Origin: an uncultured Duncaniella sp.
Lineage (GTDB): Bacteria > Bacteroidota > Bacteroidia > Bacteroidales > Muribaculaceae
Direction: 5' to 3'
NCBI GenBank assembly: GCA_910577335.1
Contig: CAJTMJ010000041.1
Span: forward strand, 1-28,506
DNA length: 28,506 nucleotides
The position numbers and the translations under genes are program-made. The notes under the pieces were generated by a model. That model had not been told where the DNA came from and made no database searches. It saw only the letters and a list, made by a program, of their open reading frames with translations. This document shows positions 7,278 through 16,235 of this stretch, one piece after another. Each line of letters opens with the position of its first letter. The stretch's first letter is position 1.

Positions 7278-10070
7278 ATGGAGCAGGAGTTTTTACCTAA
7301 ATTAAAATGGCGTCTGTCAATGAACCGGCGCAATGAAGGCGCAGAGGTTAACAAGGAATTCAATTTCCAACTTCGCCAGACTGCAAATAGTACTGAGTTA
7401 GTGACTGTGGACCGGTATAATGAACTTGTAAAGCCTGACTACAGGTACTTTTCCGGTGATGTCGCCAACTTGCTCCGCAGCATGGACAATATCAGTAAAG
7501 AACAGCTCTTCAATATCTCATGGGGAGAGGAATCACACGGCATAAAATTAGACTCTTACCCCTATCTGATATATCAGCTCATACGCTGCTACAACATAGT
7601 GGATGAAAATGGAAATCATGTCGCCGTCAATGACTCCACCGTCTCATTAGTGATGAAGATTGAGGTTGACACCGAAAAACAGGTGATGGTACCGTCATGG
7701 AAAATCAAACTCTCCACCGGCGAGCTCATAGACCGGTTCAGATTTCTTACCGACAGCTTCATCCTCGCCAACAACACCATCTACCCCGTACTTTCAATCG
7801 GTGAAAACTACAAAGACCTCCATTTTTTCATCGCCGACATTACTGAAGGGATGCTCGAACGCTATCTTTCAGTCCTTTTCTCATATTTCGACAATATAAG
7901 CATTAATTACGGCTCTTACACCACCGTCATCTCCGATGAAAAGATAGACACTCATCCCGCCCTCATATTTGAAAAAATAGACAGCGACCTTGCGCTGCAT
8001 ATAAGAATATCACAGTCACTACCCGGAATCGACGAGGATTTCATAAAGAGATTCGACCTGTCGGCATTAGCCACTATCACCCCGGCAGGTGAGATAAAAG
8101 TGAAACATGTGCGCCGGCGCAATATCAGCGATGACATTACGGAGCTCAACGTTCTCATCAGAAAATATATTTCCGGAAGAAGAGAGTCAAGACTTCTATA
8201 TAACGACGGCGACTACTTCATTTTGCCCCACGAGATAGCCTCACCGTTCCTGCTCAACGGATTGCCGCAGCTGCTCCGTGAATACATAATACTCGGCGCC
8301 GAGAAGCTAAAAGAGTATAAGGTAAAGCCCGTGAAACCGAAACTCAACCTCAAACTACGTTCAGGGATAGATTTCCTTGAAGGGGATGCAATGGTTGAAT
8401 TGGGGGATGAACAAATGTCTCTACAGAAGCTTTTCGAGCAATACAGGGAGAACAAATATGTCACTCTGAGCGATGGAAACCGTGCGGTGATAGATGAAAG
8501 CTACATGCGCAGGCTCAACCGTATATTCGGCGACAAAAACGATGCCGGGAAAAATGTGAAAATCTCATACTTCGACCTCCCCGATATAGATGATCTGCTG
8601 ACACAAAAGTTAGACCCTTCACTTTTCGCCCGTCAACGAGAAGTGTACGAGGGTTTCAACCGACTCCATGAAGGGAAAGTTGATATCCCCGCTCTTAAAG
8701 CTGAACTGCGCCCCTACCAGCAGGAAGGTGTGAAATGGATAAAATATCTCCACGACAATAATCTCGGAGGGTGCCTTGCCGACGACATGGGTCTCGGAAA
8801 AACCGTGCAGACCATCGCCGTGCTCTCGCAGATATACCCTCAGGAAACAAAACCCACACTGATAATAATGCCGAGAAGCCTTCTGTTCAACTGGCAGCAG
8901 GAGTTTGAAAAATTCAATCCGGAACTTTCCGTGTATTGCTATTATGGCAACCGAAATATCAATGATGCTATGAAGCATCATATCATAATTACAACCTACG
9001 CCACAGCCCGAAATGACATAGAGGAACTGAGCAAACAACAGTTTCACTACATCATCCTTGACGAAAGTCAGAACATAAAGAATCTGACGGCGCAGATCAC
9101 ACGTGCCACGTTCCTGCTAAAAGCCGACCACCGTCTTGCCCTAAGCGGCACCCCGATAGAGAACAACCTTACCGAACTTTACTCCCTGTTCCGCTTCCTC
9201 AACCCCGGAATGTTGGGGGATATTGATGATTTCAACCGCCGATACACCATACCGATACAGAGGGAGAACGACAAGGAGGCTACCGACTCGTTACGCCGAC
9301 GAGTGTACCCCTTCATGCTGCGCCGTCTGAAAAAGGATGTGCTCACCGAGCTTCCCGACCGTATCGAGCAGACCCTCTACGCTGAGATGGAGCCTTCTCA
9401 GGCTGAATTTTATGAGCAACGCCGACGCTATTATCTCAGCCGTATCAACGAAATGATCGAAAAGGATGGGTTGCAGAAGTCGCAGTTTATGATGTTACAA
9501 GCGTTGACAGAGCTACGCCGCATCGCATCAGTTCCTGAGAGCATGAGCGATGGCGCCATAACGTCAACCAAAATGGAAATGCTGATTGAAAATATCACCG
9601 AGGCTGTTGTAAACGGTCATAAATGTGTGGTATTTTTCAATTACATAGCAGGACTTGAATTGACCGGCGAACGCCTTGCCGAACATGGCATAGACTATGA
9701 AAGTATGACCGGCGCCACACGTGACCGCCGTGAAGTGGTGGAACATTTCAACAATGACCCCGATTGCAGAGTGCTTCTGATGACACTGAAAACGGGTGGG
9801 GTAGGGCTTAACCTCACCGTAGCCGACACAGTGTTTATCTTCGAACCGTGGTGGAACAAAGCGGCTGAGGAGCAAGCCATCAACCGCCTACACCGTTTCG
9901 GGCAGAAAGCCAAAGTCCACTCTTACTCGATAATAACCCGCGACACCATCGAGGAAAAAATACTCCAGCTGCAGAAACAGAAGACCAAACTGTTTGAAGG
10001 GCTGATAGGCACTGACTCCACTTCATCCAAGCAACTCTCTCAGGAGGATATAAATTTCATACTCAGCTAA
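7278..10070 (+). CDS. SNF2/RapA-type helicase-like ATPase
   Basis: A 930-residue Swi2/Snf2-family ATPase, expected to translocate on double-stranded DNA rather than unwind it. Residues 1-470 are a long N-terminal extension without the zinc-binding SWIM motif seen in many bacterial relatives. It ends in an associated segment (about 355-415, NLKLRSGIDFLEGDAMV... LSDGNRAVIDE). Helicase lobe 1 has ALRPYQ-type Q-motif contacts (LRPYQQEGVKW, 477-487), Walker A DMGLGKT (503-509), motif II DESQ (595-598) in place of the usual DEAH or DEAQ, and motif III SGTP (623-626). Lobe 2 has KTGGVGLNL (838-846) and motif VI QAINRLHRFGQ (866-876) with the arginine finger. A helicase partner-like gene starts 22 bases downstream. 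The biological role (repair, transcription recycling or defence) is not settled by sequence. Confidence 0.95.
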   Translation: MEQEFLPKLKWRLSMNRRNEGAEVNKEFNFQLRQTANSTELVTVDRYNELVKPDYRYFSGDVANLLRSMDNISKEQLFNISWGEESHGIKLDSYPYLIYQLIRCYNIVDENGNHVAVNDSTVSLVMKIEVDTEKQVMVPSWKIKLSTGELIDRFRFLTDSFILANNTIYPVLSIGENYKDLHFFIADITEGMLERYLSVLFSYFDNISINYGSYTTVISDEKIDTHPALIFEKIDSDLALHIRISQSLPGIDEDFIKRFDLSALATITPAGEIKVKHVRRRNISDDITELNVLIRKYISGRRESRLLYNDGDYFILPHEIASPFLLNGLPQLLREYIILGAEKLKEYKVKPVKPKLNLKLRSGIDFLEGDAMVELGDEQMSLQKLFEQYRENKYVTLSDGNRAVIDESYMRRLNRIFGDKNDAGKNVKISYFDLPDIDDLLTQKLDPSLFARQREVYEGFNRLHEGKVDIPALKAELRPYQQEGVKWIKYLHDNNLGGCLADDMGLGKTVQTIAVLSQIYPQETKPTLIIMPRSLLFNWQQEFEKFNPELSVYCYYGNRNINDAMKHHIIITTYATARNDIEELSKQQFHYIILDESQNIKNLTAQITRATFLLKADHRLALSGTPIENNLTELYSLFRFLNPGMLGDIDDFNRRYTIPIQRENDKEATDSLRRRVYPFMLRRLKKDVLTELPDRIEQTLYAEMEPSQAEFYEQRRRYYLSRINEMIEKDGLQKSQFMMLQALTELRRIASVPESMSDGAITSTKMEMLIENITEAVVNGHKCVVFFNYIAGLELTGERLAEHGIDYESMTGATRDRREVVEHFNNDPDCRVLLMTLKTGGVGLNLTVADTVFIFEPWWNKAAEEQAINRLHRFGQKAKVHSYSIITRDTIEEKILQLQKQKTKLFEGLIGTDSTSSKQLSQEDINFILS

Positions 10071-10092
10071 CAAGCTTTACAAACTCATCCCT

Positions 10093-11952
10093 ATGTCCGG
10101 AAATACAACAAAAACCACTTATAATATCGCCACTCCCGATGTCGATAGCATGACCACATGGAACAATCTTCTCAACAACAGCTTTAACAAGATACAGTTG
10201 ATGAACATTGTCTCCACGCTCAAGCCTCTATTTGACGAATATGAGGTAATGCAGTCATGGATGGGCCGCATCGAAATACTGAACCATACGTTTGAAGAGA
10301 TTAATGGAAGGACGGGGGCTAAGAAAGTGGATTTTGTGGGTTTGCTTACACGCATATTAGCCGACCCAAGCAATCGTAAGACCTATTTCAGCCTGTTCTC
10401 CCCTGAGTTAAAAAGAGTCTGGGAGGGGATAGACAAGAATTACTATCTGTCCGAGACTCAATTTGACGAACTGTCGGGGATGAAGAGCACTGTAAGCAAC
10501 AAGCGGTCCTACTATTACGGTTACTCCACCGATCAGACATTCATTCCTGAAACCGGCTGGTTCACCGTATCGTCAAGCGGCTCATGGCGACAGAAGGAAA
10601 CCGTGTTTTCACTATCTCCCTCCCTGAGAAAATTGCTTCTCCCATATTTCCATAATAGAATACCTGACAGATCGGCTTTCACCGAAACACTACCTCAGGA
10701 TAAAAATCTGATGGTATTCAACGGCGAGAATGATATCATAAACATGCTCCCGGTGCTGAGGAACATGTTTATAAATGACACTCTGCAGATGGGAAAAACA
10801 AAAATCGCAGCCACATCCCTGAAAAATGTAGGTAAGATGGCTAATCTTAGCGAATTTTTCCCTGAGACCGATGAGAAGGACGACCAACTGATAAGGACAC
10901 GCATGGCATTGACGCTCTTTACCCTTTACGGCACCAACACACTCATGCGCAGCCGTGAAGGAGCCATGCAGATGACCTCTCATGATATGGTCAAGGAGAT
11001 AATCCCGCATGTGATGTATTACACGCATCATCTCACCAACCTCATCCTCCCGATGCTCAACCGCATACTCACATCCTTCACTCAATTTTCATACGTATCC
11101 CCGATTTTCAAAGAGATACAAACCGTCCTCGTTTCCTTGGGAAACGATAATAGATGGGTTCTCTACGATGCGTTCGAGGAACTATTGAGGGATCGGGAGG
11201 TTAACGAGATGCTTTGCACATTCGTGAAGCCGAGATTGATGGAGGAAAACGATGTGAGCAACACCCGTAGCATGAAGAATGTAACATATTCTACAATATA
11301 CCGGCAAGTGGGACGACCATTCATTCAGGGTGTGATTTTTACGCTCGCATCTATCGGAATTGTGGAAATCGCCTATACGGAGGTCGATGAATTGTCACCA
11401 AGCCCATACGACGGACTCGAATACCTGCGGCTTACTCCGTTAGGCAGATATGCTTTAGGTATCAACGAGACCTATACAACCGTCAGCAAGCCCCAAAATC
11501 TCAAATACTTCGAACTTAGCGAAGATAAGTTGCTCATACGGTCGTTGGGCGAGATCAACCCCTACGAGTCCTTATTGAAGGATATATCCAACCCGATAGG
11601 GAACCACCGTTACGTCGTGACCACATCATCATTCCTGAAAAATTGCTTTACACCTATCAACATAACTCAGAAGATTGCCAGCTTCCGGCATTTCATTGAT
11701 AATAAACCGCCAAAAATCTGGGAGGACTTCTTCAAAGGTCTTGTCAGCAATATAAGCAAGATAACGAAATGCCCCGACGTATACACCATATATGAAATTG
11801 ACAAATCGGATTTAAAGCTGCATGAGATTCTCGCGACAGACCCGGTGATACGTAAAATAACCCGCAGAGCTGAAAACTACCTGCTGCTTATAGAGAGCGG
11901 CAAATTAACCCTGTTCCGTGAACGTCTTAAAGTGTATGGCTACCTTATGTGA
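10093..11952 (+). CDS. Uncharacterised SNF2-linked protein, probable winged-helix and helicase-associated domains
   Basis: A 619-residue soluble protein with no family I can name with confidence. It follows the SNF2 gene by 22 bases, so the two are probably cotranscribed and may act together. Residues 30-110 are helical and begin with an LSKxxL-like stretch (FNKIQLMNIVSTLK). Residues 395-458 look like a winged helix (VTYSTIYRQVGRPFIQGVIF ... YLRLTPLGRYALG). Residues 505-619 have the layout of the helicase-associated domain of XPB/Ssl2-like bacterial proteins (Pfam Helicase_C_3): a strand-rich start, helices around PPKIWEDFF, a YTIYEID strand, a DPVIRKI helix, then LLLIESG and a final helix ending in KVYGYLM. 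That assignment is inference from pattern, not a search result. No signal peptide or membrane segment is present. A DNA-binding partner of the ATPase is the most likely role. Confidence 0.85.
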   Translation: MSGNTTKTTYNIATPDVDSMTTWNNLLNNSFNKIQLMNIVSTLKPLFDEYEVMQSWMGRIEILNHTFEEINGRTGAKKVDFVGLLTRILADPSNRKTYFSLFSPELKRVWEGIDKNYYLSETQFDELSGMKSTVSNKRSYYYGYSTDQTFIPETGWFTVSSSGSWRQKETVFSLSPSLRKLLLPYFHNRIPDRSAFTETLPQDKNLMVFNGENDIINMLPVLRNMFINDTLQMGKTKIAATSLKNVGKMANLSEFFPETDEKDDQLIRTRMALTLFTLYGTNTLMRSREGAMQMTSHDMVKEIIPHVMYYTHHLTNLILPMLNRILTSFTQFSYVSPIFKEIQTVLVSLGNDNRWVLYDAFEELLRDREVNEMLCTFVKPRLMEENDVSNTRSMKNVTYSTIYRQVGRPFIQGVIFTLASIGIVEIAYTEVDELSPSPYDGLEYLRLTPLGRYALGINETYTTVSKPQNLKYFELSEDKLLIRSLGEINPYESLLKDISNPIGNHRYVVTTSSFLKNCFTPINITQKIASFRHFIDNKPPKIWEDFFKGLVSNISKITKCPDVYTIYEIDKSDLKLHEILATDPVIRKITRRAENYLLLIESGKLTLFRERLKVYGYLM

Positions 11953-12028
11953 CACTATGGGGACAAAAAAACAATATGCAATCCACCTGCGTTATTGCTT
12001 TTAAAACCATCACGCCAACTAATAATAT

Positions 12029-12529
12029 ATGATAGGATCCATTACATACATATCAATATGCGTCTTACTCATGGTTATTGCCATGATAATGACATTCAAG
12101 TCCAAACGTTATGCCGTAGCCGTGGCGTATGCCGCACTGTGTATAGCGGGACTTATAGCCCCCTCCGAGATACAGATGACACCATTGCTATTCTGGGGCG
12201 TGGCATTGGTGATAGTGCTCGTTATAGATATGCTTCTCCCCGCCGACATTGCCAAATCGCGTCAGGGGCTCGGATATATCGGCGGCGGAGCCATTGTCGG
12301 GATGTTCGTGGGGCTGTTACTTCACTCAGTAGTGCTGTGCATAGTGGTCGGAGCGCTCCTCGGAACCATAGCATACGCAAAAACTCCCGAAGGAAAACCA
12401 CTTGAATTTCCATCTTCCAAATTTTTAAGCTATCTTTGTGCCAAAGGTTTCCCGGTGGTGATTGCTATATGTATTATCGGGGTGTCGATAAGCTGGCTGC
12501 TTCCCGATTTCTTACCGGAAAATCCTTGA
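12029..12529 (+). CDS. Small glycine-rich integral membrane protein (possibly DUF456-like)
   Basis: A 166-residue, very hydrophobic protein with about five membrane segments: near 3-22, 28-46, 51-70, 80-112 (a glycine-rich helix pair, GYIGGGAIVGMFVGLLL then VVGALLGTIAY) and 140-158. The glycine-zipper pattern recalls the DUF456 family, but the match is loose and the function is unknown. It begins 76 bases after the SNF2-linked gene and ends 41 bases before the DUF4919 gene, on the same strand, so it may be part of the long cluster. The ATG at 12029 is the first in frame and opens directly into a membrane helix. Confidence 0.8.
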   Translation: MIGSITYISICVLLMVIAMIMTFKSKRYAVAVAYAALCIAGLIAPSEIQMTPLLFWGVALVIVLVIDMLLPADIAKSRQGLGYIGGGAIVGMFVGLLLHSVVLCIVVGALLGTIAYAKTPEGKPLEFPSSKFLSYLCAKGFPVVIAICIIGVSISWLLPDFLPENP

Positions 12530-12570
12530 TCATATCCAAATTTCAAATCTCTCATCATCAATCCACACAA

Positions 12571-13275
12571 ATGCGTAAGATACTGACAATAATCATATCA
12601 CTCATAATCACCGCAGGCATTTATGCACAAAATACAGGTGATATAAAACGTGAGAAACCTGATCTCGAAAAAATCAAGCGTGAAACACTTGATAAAAATT
12701 CGCCATACTATTATCCGAAGCTCATGAAGGAGTTTAACAGGAACGATACGCTGATGAAGCTTGACAAGTACCGTTACCTCTATCTCGGATATATGTTTCA
12801 GGAGGACTATAATCCCTACCGCTCCTCGCAACGCAGCATCCAGTACAACGTTCTTGACAAATCAAAGAAGCTGACCCGTCAGGAGTGTGACTCGGTGATA
12901 GCCTATACCCAGAAAGCACTTGCCGACAATCCGTTCAACCTCGGAGAGATGGTGATGCTCATAAATGCCCTCCGTGAGAAAGGGAAGACCAACCTTGCCA
13001 ACATCTGGCAATACAAGCTCAATCTTCTCCTTATGGCGATAGTCTCCACCGGCAGCGGCGTTGACGAGGAAAACGCATGGTTTGTAATAGAGCCGCAGCA
13101 CGAATATGTACTGTTAAACATGATGGATTACACAGTGACCGACCATCTGTTTTATGACCCGTATTATGAATATCTCACCGTCACCGACAAAGACGGCAAG
13201 AAGCGTGGCGGGTATTATTTCAACATCAAAACCCTCCTTGAAGAATACTACAGAAAGCATCCCGAGGAATTATAA
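12571..13275 (+). CDS. DUF4919-type secreted protein
   Basis: A 234-residue exported protein resembling the Bacteroidetes-specific DUF4919 family, of unknown function. The frame is open back to 12436, but the ATG at 12571 starts a signal peptide (MRKILTIIISLIITAGIYAQ), so I use it. The mature part is helical: a conserved-looking LDKYRYLYLGYMFQEDYNPY region (about 67-86), helix pairs resembling TPR units (SVIAYTQKALADNPFNLGEM, then MLINALREKGKTNLANIW), and a C-terminal strand-helix end (GYYFNIKTLLEEYYRKHPEE). It ends 9 bases before the GH3 gene, so the two are likely translated from one transcript. Its role is unknown; a periplasmic location follows from the signal peptide. Confidence 0.85.
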   Translation: MRKILTIIISLIITAGIYAQNTGDIKREKPDLEKIKRETLDKNSPYYYPKLMKEFNRNDTLMKLDKYRYLYLGYMFQEDYNPYRSSQRSIQYNVLDKSKKLTRQECDSVIAYTQKALADNPFNLGEMVMLINALREKGKTNLANIWQYKLNLLLMAIVSTGSGVDEENAWFVIEPQHEYVLLNMMDYTVTDHLFYDPYYEYLTVTDKDGKKRGGYYFNIKTLLEEYYRKHPEEL

Positions 13276-13284
13276 ATAAGCGCA

Positions 13285-14799
13285 ATGATTGATTTCACAC
13301 CTGTTGTCCGTCCATGGTTCCTTAAACGAGTAAGAGAATCGGAAAGCTGGCTCCATAACACAGAGGAGGTGCAGCGCAGGGAACTCGACCGCCTGCTCAC
13401 CGTGGGACGCCGCACCTTGTGGGGGGTGGAACACGGACTGGAAGAGGCGTGGGACTATGACAGCTTCCGCAATGCGCTGCCGCGACCTGTGACATACCCC
13501 GAACTCCGTCCTTGGATCATGAGGATGATAAACGGGGAGAAGGATCTTCTATGGGAAGGTGTGACCCATAATTACGCCCAATCCTCAGGGACATCCGACG
13601 GGAAAAGCAAATATATACCCATCACTGCCGAGTCATTCCACCGGAGTCATTATAAGGGTGGGGGAGATGTGGTGTCACACTACCTCAATCTGTATCCCGA
13701 CAGCCGTATATTTTCCGGCAAAAGCTTCATACTCGGAGGGAGTTTCGCAAACGAGCTGAAACTTCCACACGGAGTAAGGGTGGGGGACTTGTCCGCAAAT
13801 CTGATAGAAAATATCAACCCGATAGCCAATATGGTGAGAGTACCGGCTAAAGAAACCGCTCTGATGCAGGATTGGCTGAAGAAACTCCCGGCGTTAGTGG
13901 AGGAATCCCTAAATGAGGATATCACCAACATCTCCGGGGTTCCGTCATGGTTCCTAACAGTGCTGAAAGAGGTGCTGAAACGAGCCGGAGTGTCAAACAT
14001 ACATGACGTATGGAAGAATCTTGAGGTATTCTTCCATGGAGGCATATCCATGACCCCTTACAGGGAACAATATGCGAAAATCACATCTCCGAACATGCGC
14101 TACTTGGAGACCTACAATGCTTCCGAAGGCTTCTTTGCTGTTCAGAACGCCATTGATGACCCCTCGATGCTCCTGCTTCTCGACTGTGGCACTTTCTATG
14201 AATTTATCCCGATTGACCAAGTGGACGACGACCGCCCGGAGATAATTCCTGCTTGGAAGGTTGAGGAAGGGGAGATATATGCCATGATTATCACCTCGTG
14301 CAACGGTCTATGGCGCTATCCGATAGGTGACACCGTGAAGATAGAATCGGTCGATCCGCTGAAAATAACCATTGCCGGACGTACCAAGAACTACATAAAC
14401 GCTTTCGGCGAGGAGCTTATGGTGCAAAACGCCGAGGCGGCACTTTCGAAAGTATGTCATGAGCTTGATTGCGAAATAGCCAACTACACGGCGGCACCGG
14501 TCTATGCAGCCGACAACACCCGAGGCAGACACGAATGGCTGATAGAATTTGAGAAGGAACCGGCTTCAATCAGCGAGTTTGCCGAGAAACTTGACAAGGC
14601 ATTGCAGCAGGAAAACAGCGACTATGAGGCAAAACGTAGCCACGGGATATTCCTCGACCCGCTGACAGTGATAAAAGGTAAAAAAGGTGTGTTTGAGTCA
14701 TGGCTTGCATCAACGGGCAAACTCGGAGGGCAGCGTAAAGTGCCCCGACTGTCGAACACCCGTCATCCTATGGACGAAATTCTTGAATTTAACAGATAA
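13285..14799 (+). CDS. GH3 auxin-responsive-promoter family acyl-adenylating enzyme
   Basis: A 504-residue member of the GH3 branch of the ANL adenylate-forming superfamily. Plant GH3 enzymes activate a carboxylic acid with ATP and join it to an amino acid; the bacterial substrates are unknown. Seen here: the phosphate-binding loop QSSGTSDGKSKYIPIT (99-114), the adenine-site motif ETYNASEGFFAVQ (about 272-284), the ribose-binding region LWRYPIGDTVKI (about 345-356) and the hinge region GRTKNYINAFGEEL (about 366-379), followed by the small C-terminal domain. The protein is cytoplasmic, with no signal peptide. It is spaced 9 bases after the DUF4919 gene and 27 bases before alkaline phosphatase. 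The full motif set suggests an active enzyme. Confidence 0.92.
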   Translation: MIDFTPVVRPWFLKRVRESESWLHNTEEVQRRELDRLLTVGRRTLWGVEHGLEEAWDYDSFRNALPRPVTYPELRPWIMRMINGEKDLLWEGVTHNYAQSSGTSDGKSKYIPITAESFHRSHYKGGGDVVSHYLNLYPDSRIFSGKSFILGGSFANELKLPHGVRVGDLSANLIENINPIANMVRVPAKETALMQDWLKKLPALVEESLNEDITNISGVPSWFLTVLKEVLKRAGVSNIHDVWKNLEVFFHGGISMTPYREQYAKITSPNMRYLETYNASEGFFAVQNAIDDPSMLLLLDCGTFYEFIPIDQVDDDRPEIIPAWKVEEGEIYAMIITSCNGLWRYPIGDTVKIESVDPLKITIAGRTKNYINAFGEELMVQNAEAALSKVCHELDCEIANYTAAPVYAADNTRGRHEWLIEFEKEPASISEFAEKLDKALQQENSDYEAKRSHGIFLDPLTVIKGKKGVFESWLASTGKLGGQRKVPRLSNTRHPMDEILEFNR

Positions 14800-14826
14800 A
14801 CATATAAATAAAATACCGAAAAACAG

Positions 14827-16218
14827 ATGAAAAACCGATTATTATCATTCATCCTCTCCCTGACTGTAGCGTCTGCTGCATTGGCAGCCACACCAAAGTA
14901 TATATTCTACTATATCGGTGACGGTATGGGGATGGGGCAGGTCATGAGTGCGGAGTGTTACAATCGCTTGGTGCGTGGCAGCGACAAACCTCTGCTCATG
15001 ATGCAATTTCCAGTAGCTTCAACCATAACCACATACTCAGCTTCATCACCGGTCACCGACTCTGCGGCAGCCGGCACCGCTCTTTCGACAGGATATAAGA
15101 CCAACAACGGTATGCTTGGCGTAACCCCCGACTCAGCAGCTGTCACATCAGTGGCTAAGGAGCTTTTCGATATGGGTTACGGTGTCGGAATAGTCACCTC
15201 GGTAGCCCCCGACGACGCCACCCCGGGCGCATTTTACTCACACGTACCGAAGCGTTCAATGTACTATGAAATAGGCAAGGATGCGGCTTCATGCGGATAT
15301 GACTTCATTGGCGGTGCAAACCTCCGTGGCGTGAAGGATAAGAAGGGCAATCCCACAGACCTCATGCAGGTATTCGCTGAAAACAATGTTGCGGTTGTGC
15401 GAGGGATTGATGCGCTTAACGCCACCGATTCCCGCCGTTTGGTGCTTCTTAACACTGACTCTATCTCTGTCAACGATATAGGTTACACCATCGACTCAAT
15501 ACCGGGTGTGCTGACCCTCCCGGTCATGACCGAAGCTTGCCTCAGACATCTTGATGAAAAGAACGGACATGAAAAATTCTTCATGATGGTGGAAGGTGGC
15601 AATATCGACCATGGAGGACATGGCAATGACGCCGGTACTATCATAAAGGAGGTTCTTAATTTCCAAGAAGCCATCAAAGTGGGTTATGATTTTTATCTCG
15701 CTCATCCCGAAGAGACACTCATCATCATAACTGCCGACCATGAGACAGGCGGTATGGGGCTTGGAAACAATATTGTGGGTTACGACCTTCATCCCCACTA
15801 CTATGACTATCAGAAAGTATCCAAGGACACTTTCTCTGACTATTGCAAAGCCATCATGAAGTCTCGCCGCATATTCGAATGGGAGGATATGCAGGAGTTT
15901 CTTACCGAAAAACTCGGTTTCTGGAAATATGTCCCGCTCACCGATGATCAGACCGTAGCTCTTAAGGACAGTTTCGAAAAATGCTTCAAGAAAAGAGAAG
16001 GGGAGGATCAAAAAACTCTTTATAATAATTTCAACGAGTTCACTACTCTCGTGTTCCGCACACTCGACAATTTCACCGGGATAGGATGGACCACCAACGG
16101 ACATACAGGAGGTCTTGTGCCTGTATATGCTATAGGTGCCGGTGCTGAAAAATTCGCTTCGTTCAGTGACAACACTGACATTCCCAAGCGTATCCGCGAA
16201 CTTGTCGGAATTAAGTAA
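14827..16218 (+). CDS. Alkaline phosphatase (PhoA superfamily), periplasmic
   Basis: A 463-residue secreted phosphomonoesterase. The signal peptide is MKNRLLSFILSLTVASAALA. Metal ligands and nucleophile of the alkaline phosphatase superfamily are all present: Asp32 in IGDGMG, nucleophile Ser79 in VTDSAAAGTALSTGYKT, Glu256/Asp261/His265 in EGGNIDHGGHGND, Asp304-His305 in TADHETGGMG, and His426 in NGHTGG. It should release phosphate from organic esters in the periplasm using two zinc ions and one magnesium ion. It lies 27 bases after the GH3 gene and 17 bases before recF. No phosphate-response site was recognised upstream, so regulation is probably through the cluster. An antisense open frame of 255 codons across its 3' half is a shadow. 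Confidence 0.95.
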   Translation: MKNRLLSFILSLTVASAALAATPKYIFYYIGDGMGMGQVMSAECYNRLVRGSDKPLLMMQFPVASTITTYSASSPVTDSAAAGTALSTGYKTNNGMLGVTPDSAAVTSVAKELFDMGYGVGIVTSVAPDDATPGAFYSHVPKRSMYYEIGKDAASCGYDFIGGANLRGVKDKKGNPTDLMQVFAENNVAVVRGIDALNATDSRRLVLLNTDSISVNDIGYTIDSIPGVLTLPVMTEACLRHLDEKNGHEKFFMMVEGGNIDHGGHGNDAGTIIKEVLNFQEAIKVGYDFYLAHPEETLIIITADHETGGMGLGNNIVGYDLHPHYYDYQKVSKDTFSDYCKAIMKSRRIFEWEDMQEFLTEKLGFWKYVPLTDDQTVALKDSFEKCFKKREGEDQKTLYNNFNEFTTLVFRTLDNFTGIGWTTNGHTGGLVPVYAIGAGAEKFASFSDNTDIPKRIRELVGIK

Positions 16219-16235
16219 CACAATAACAGTATTCA

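Noticed and set aside
12431..12438. TATCTTTG as a promoter for the DUF4919 gene
   Set aside because: It is a perfect -7 box but lies inside the preceding gene, and the nearest TTG is 26 bases upstream, too far for a -33 element.
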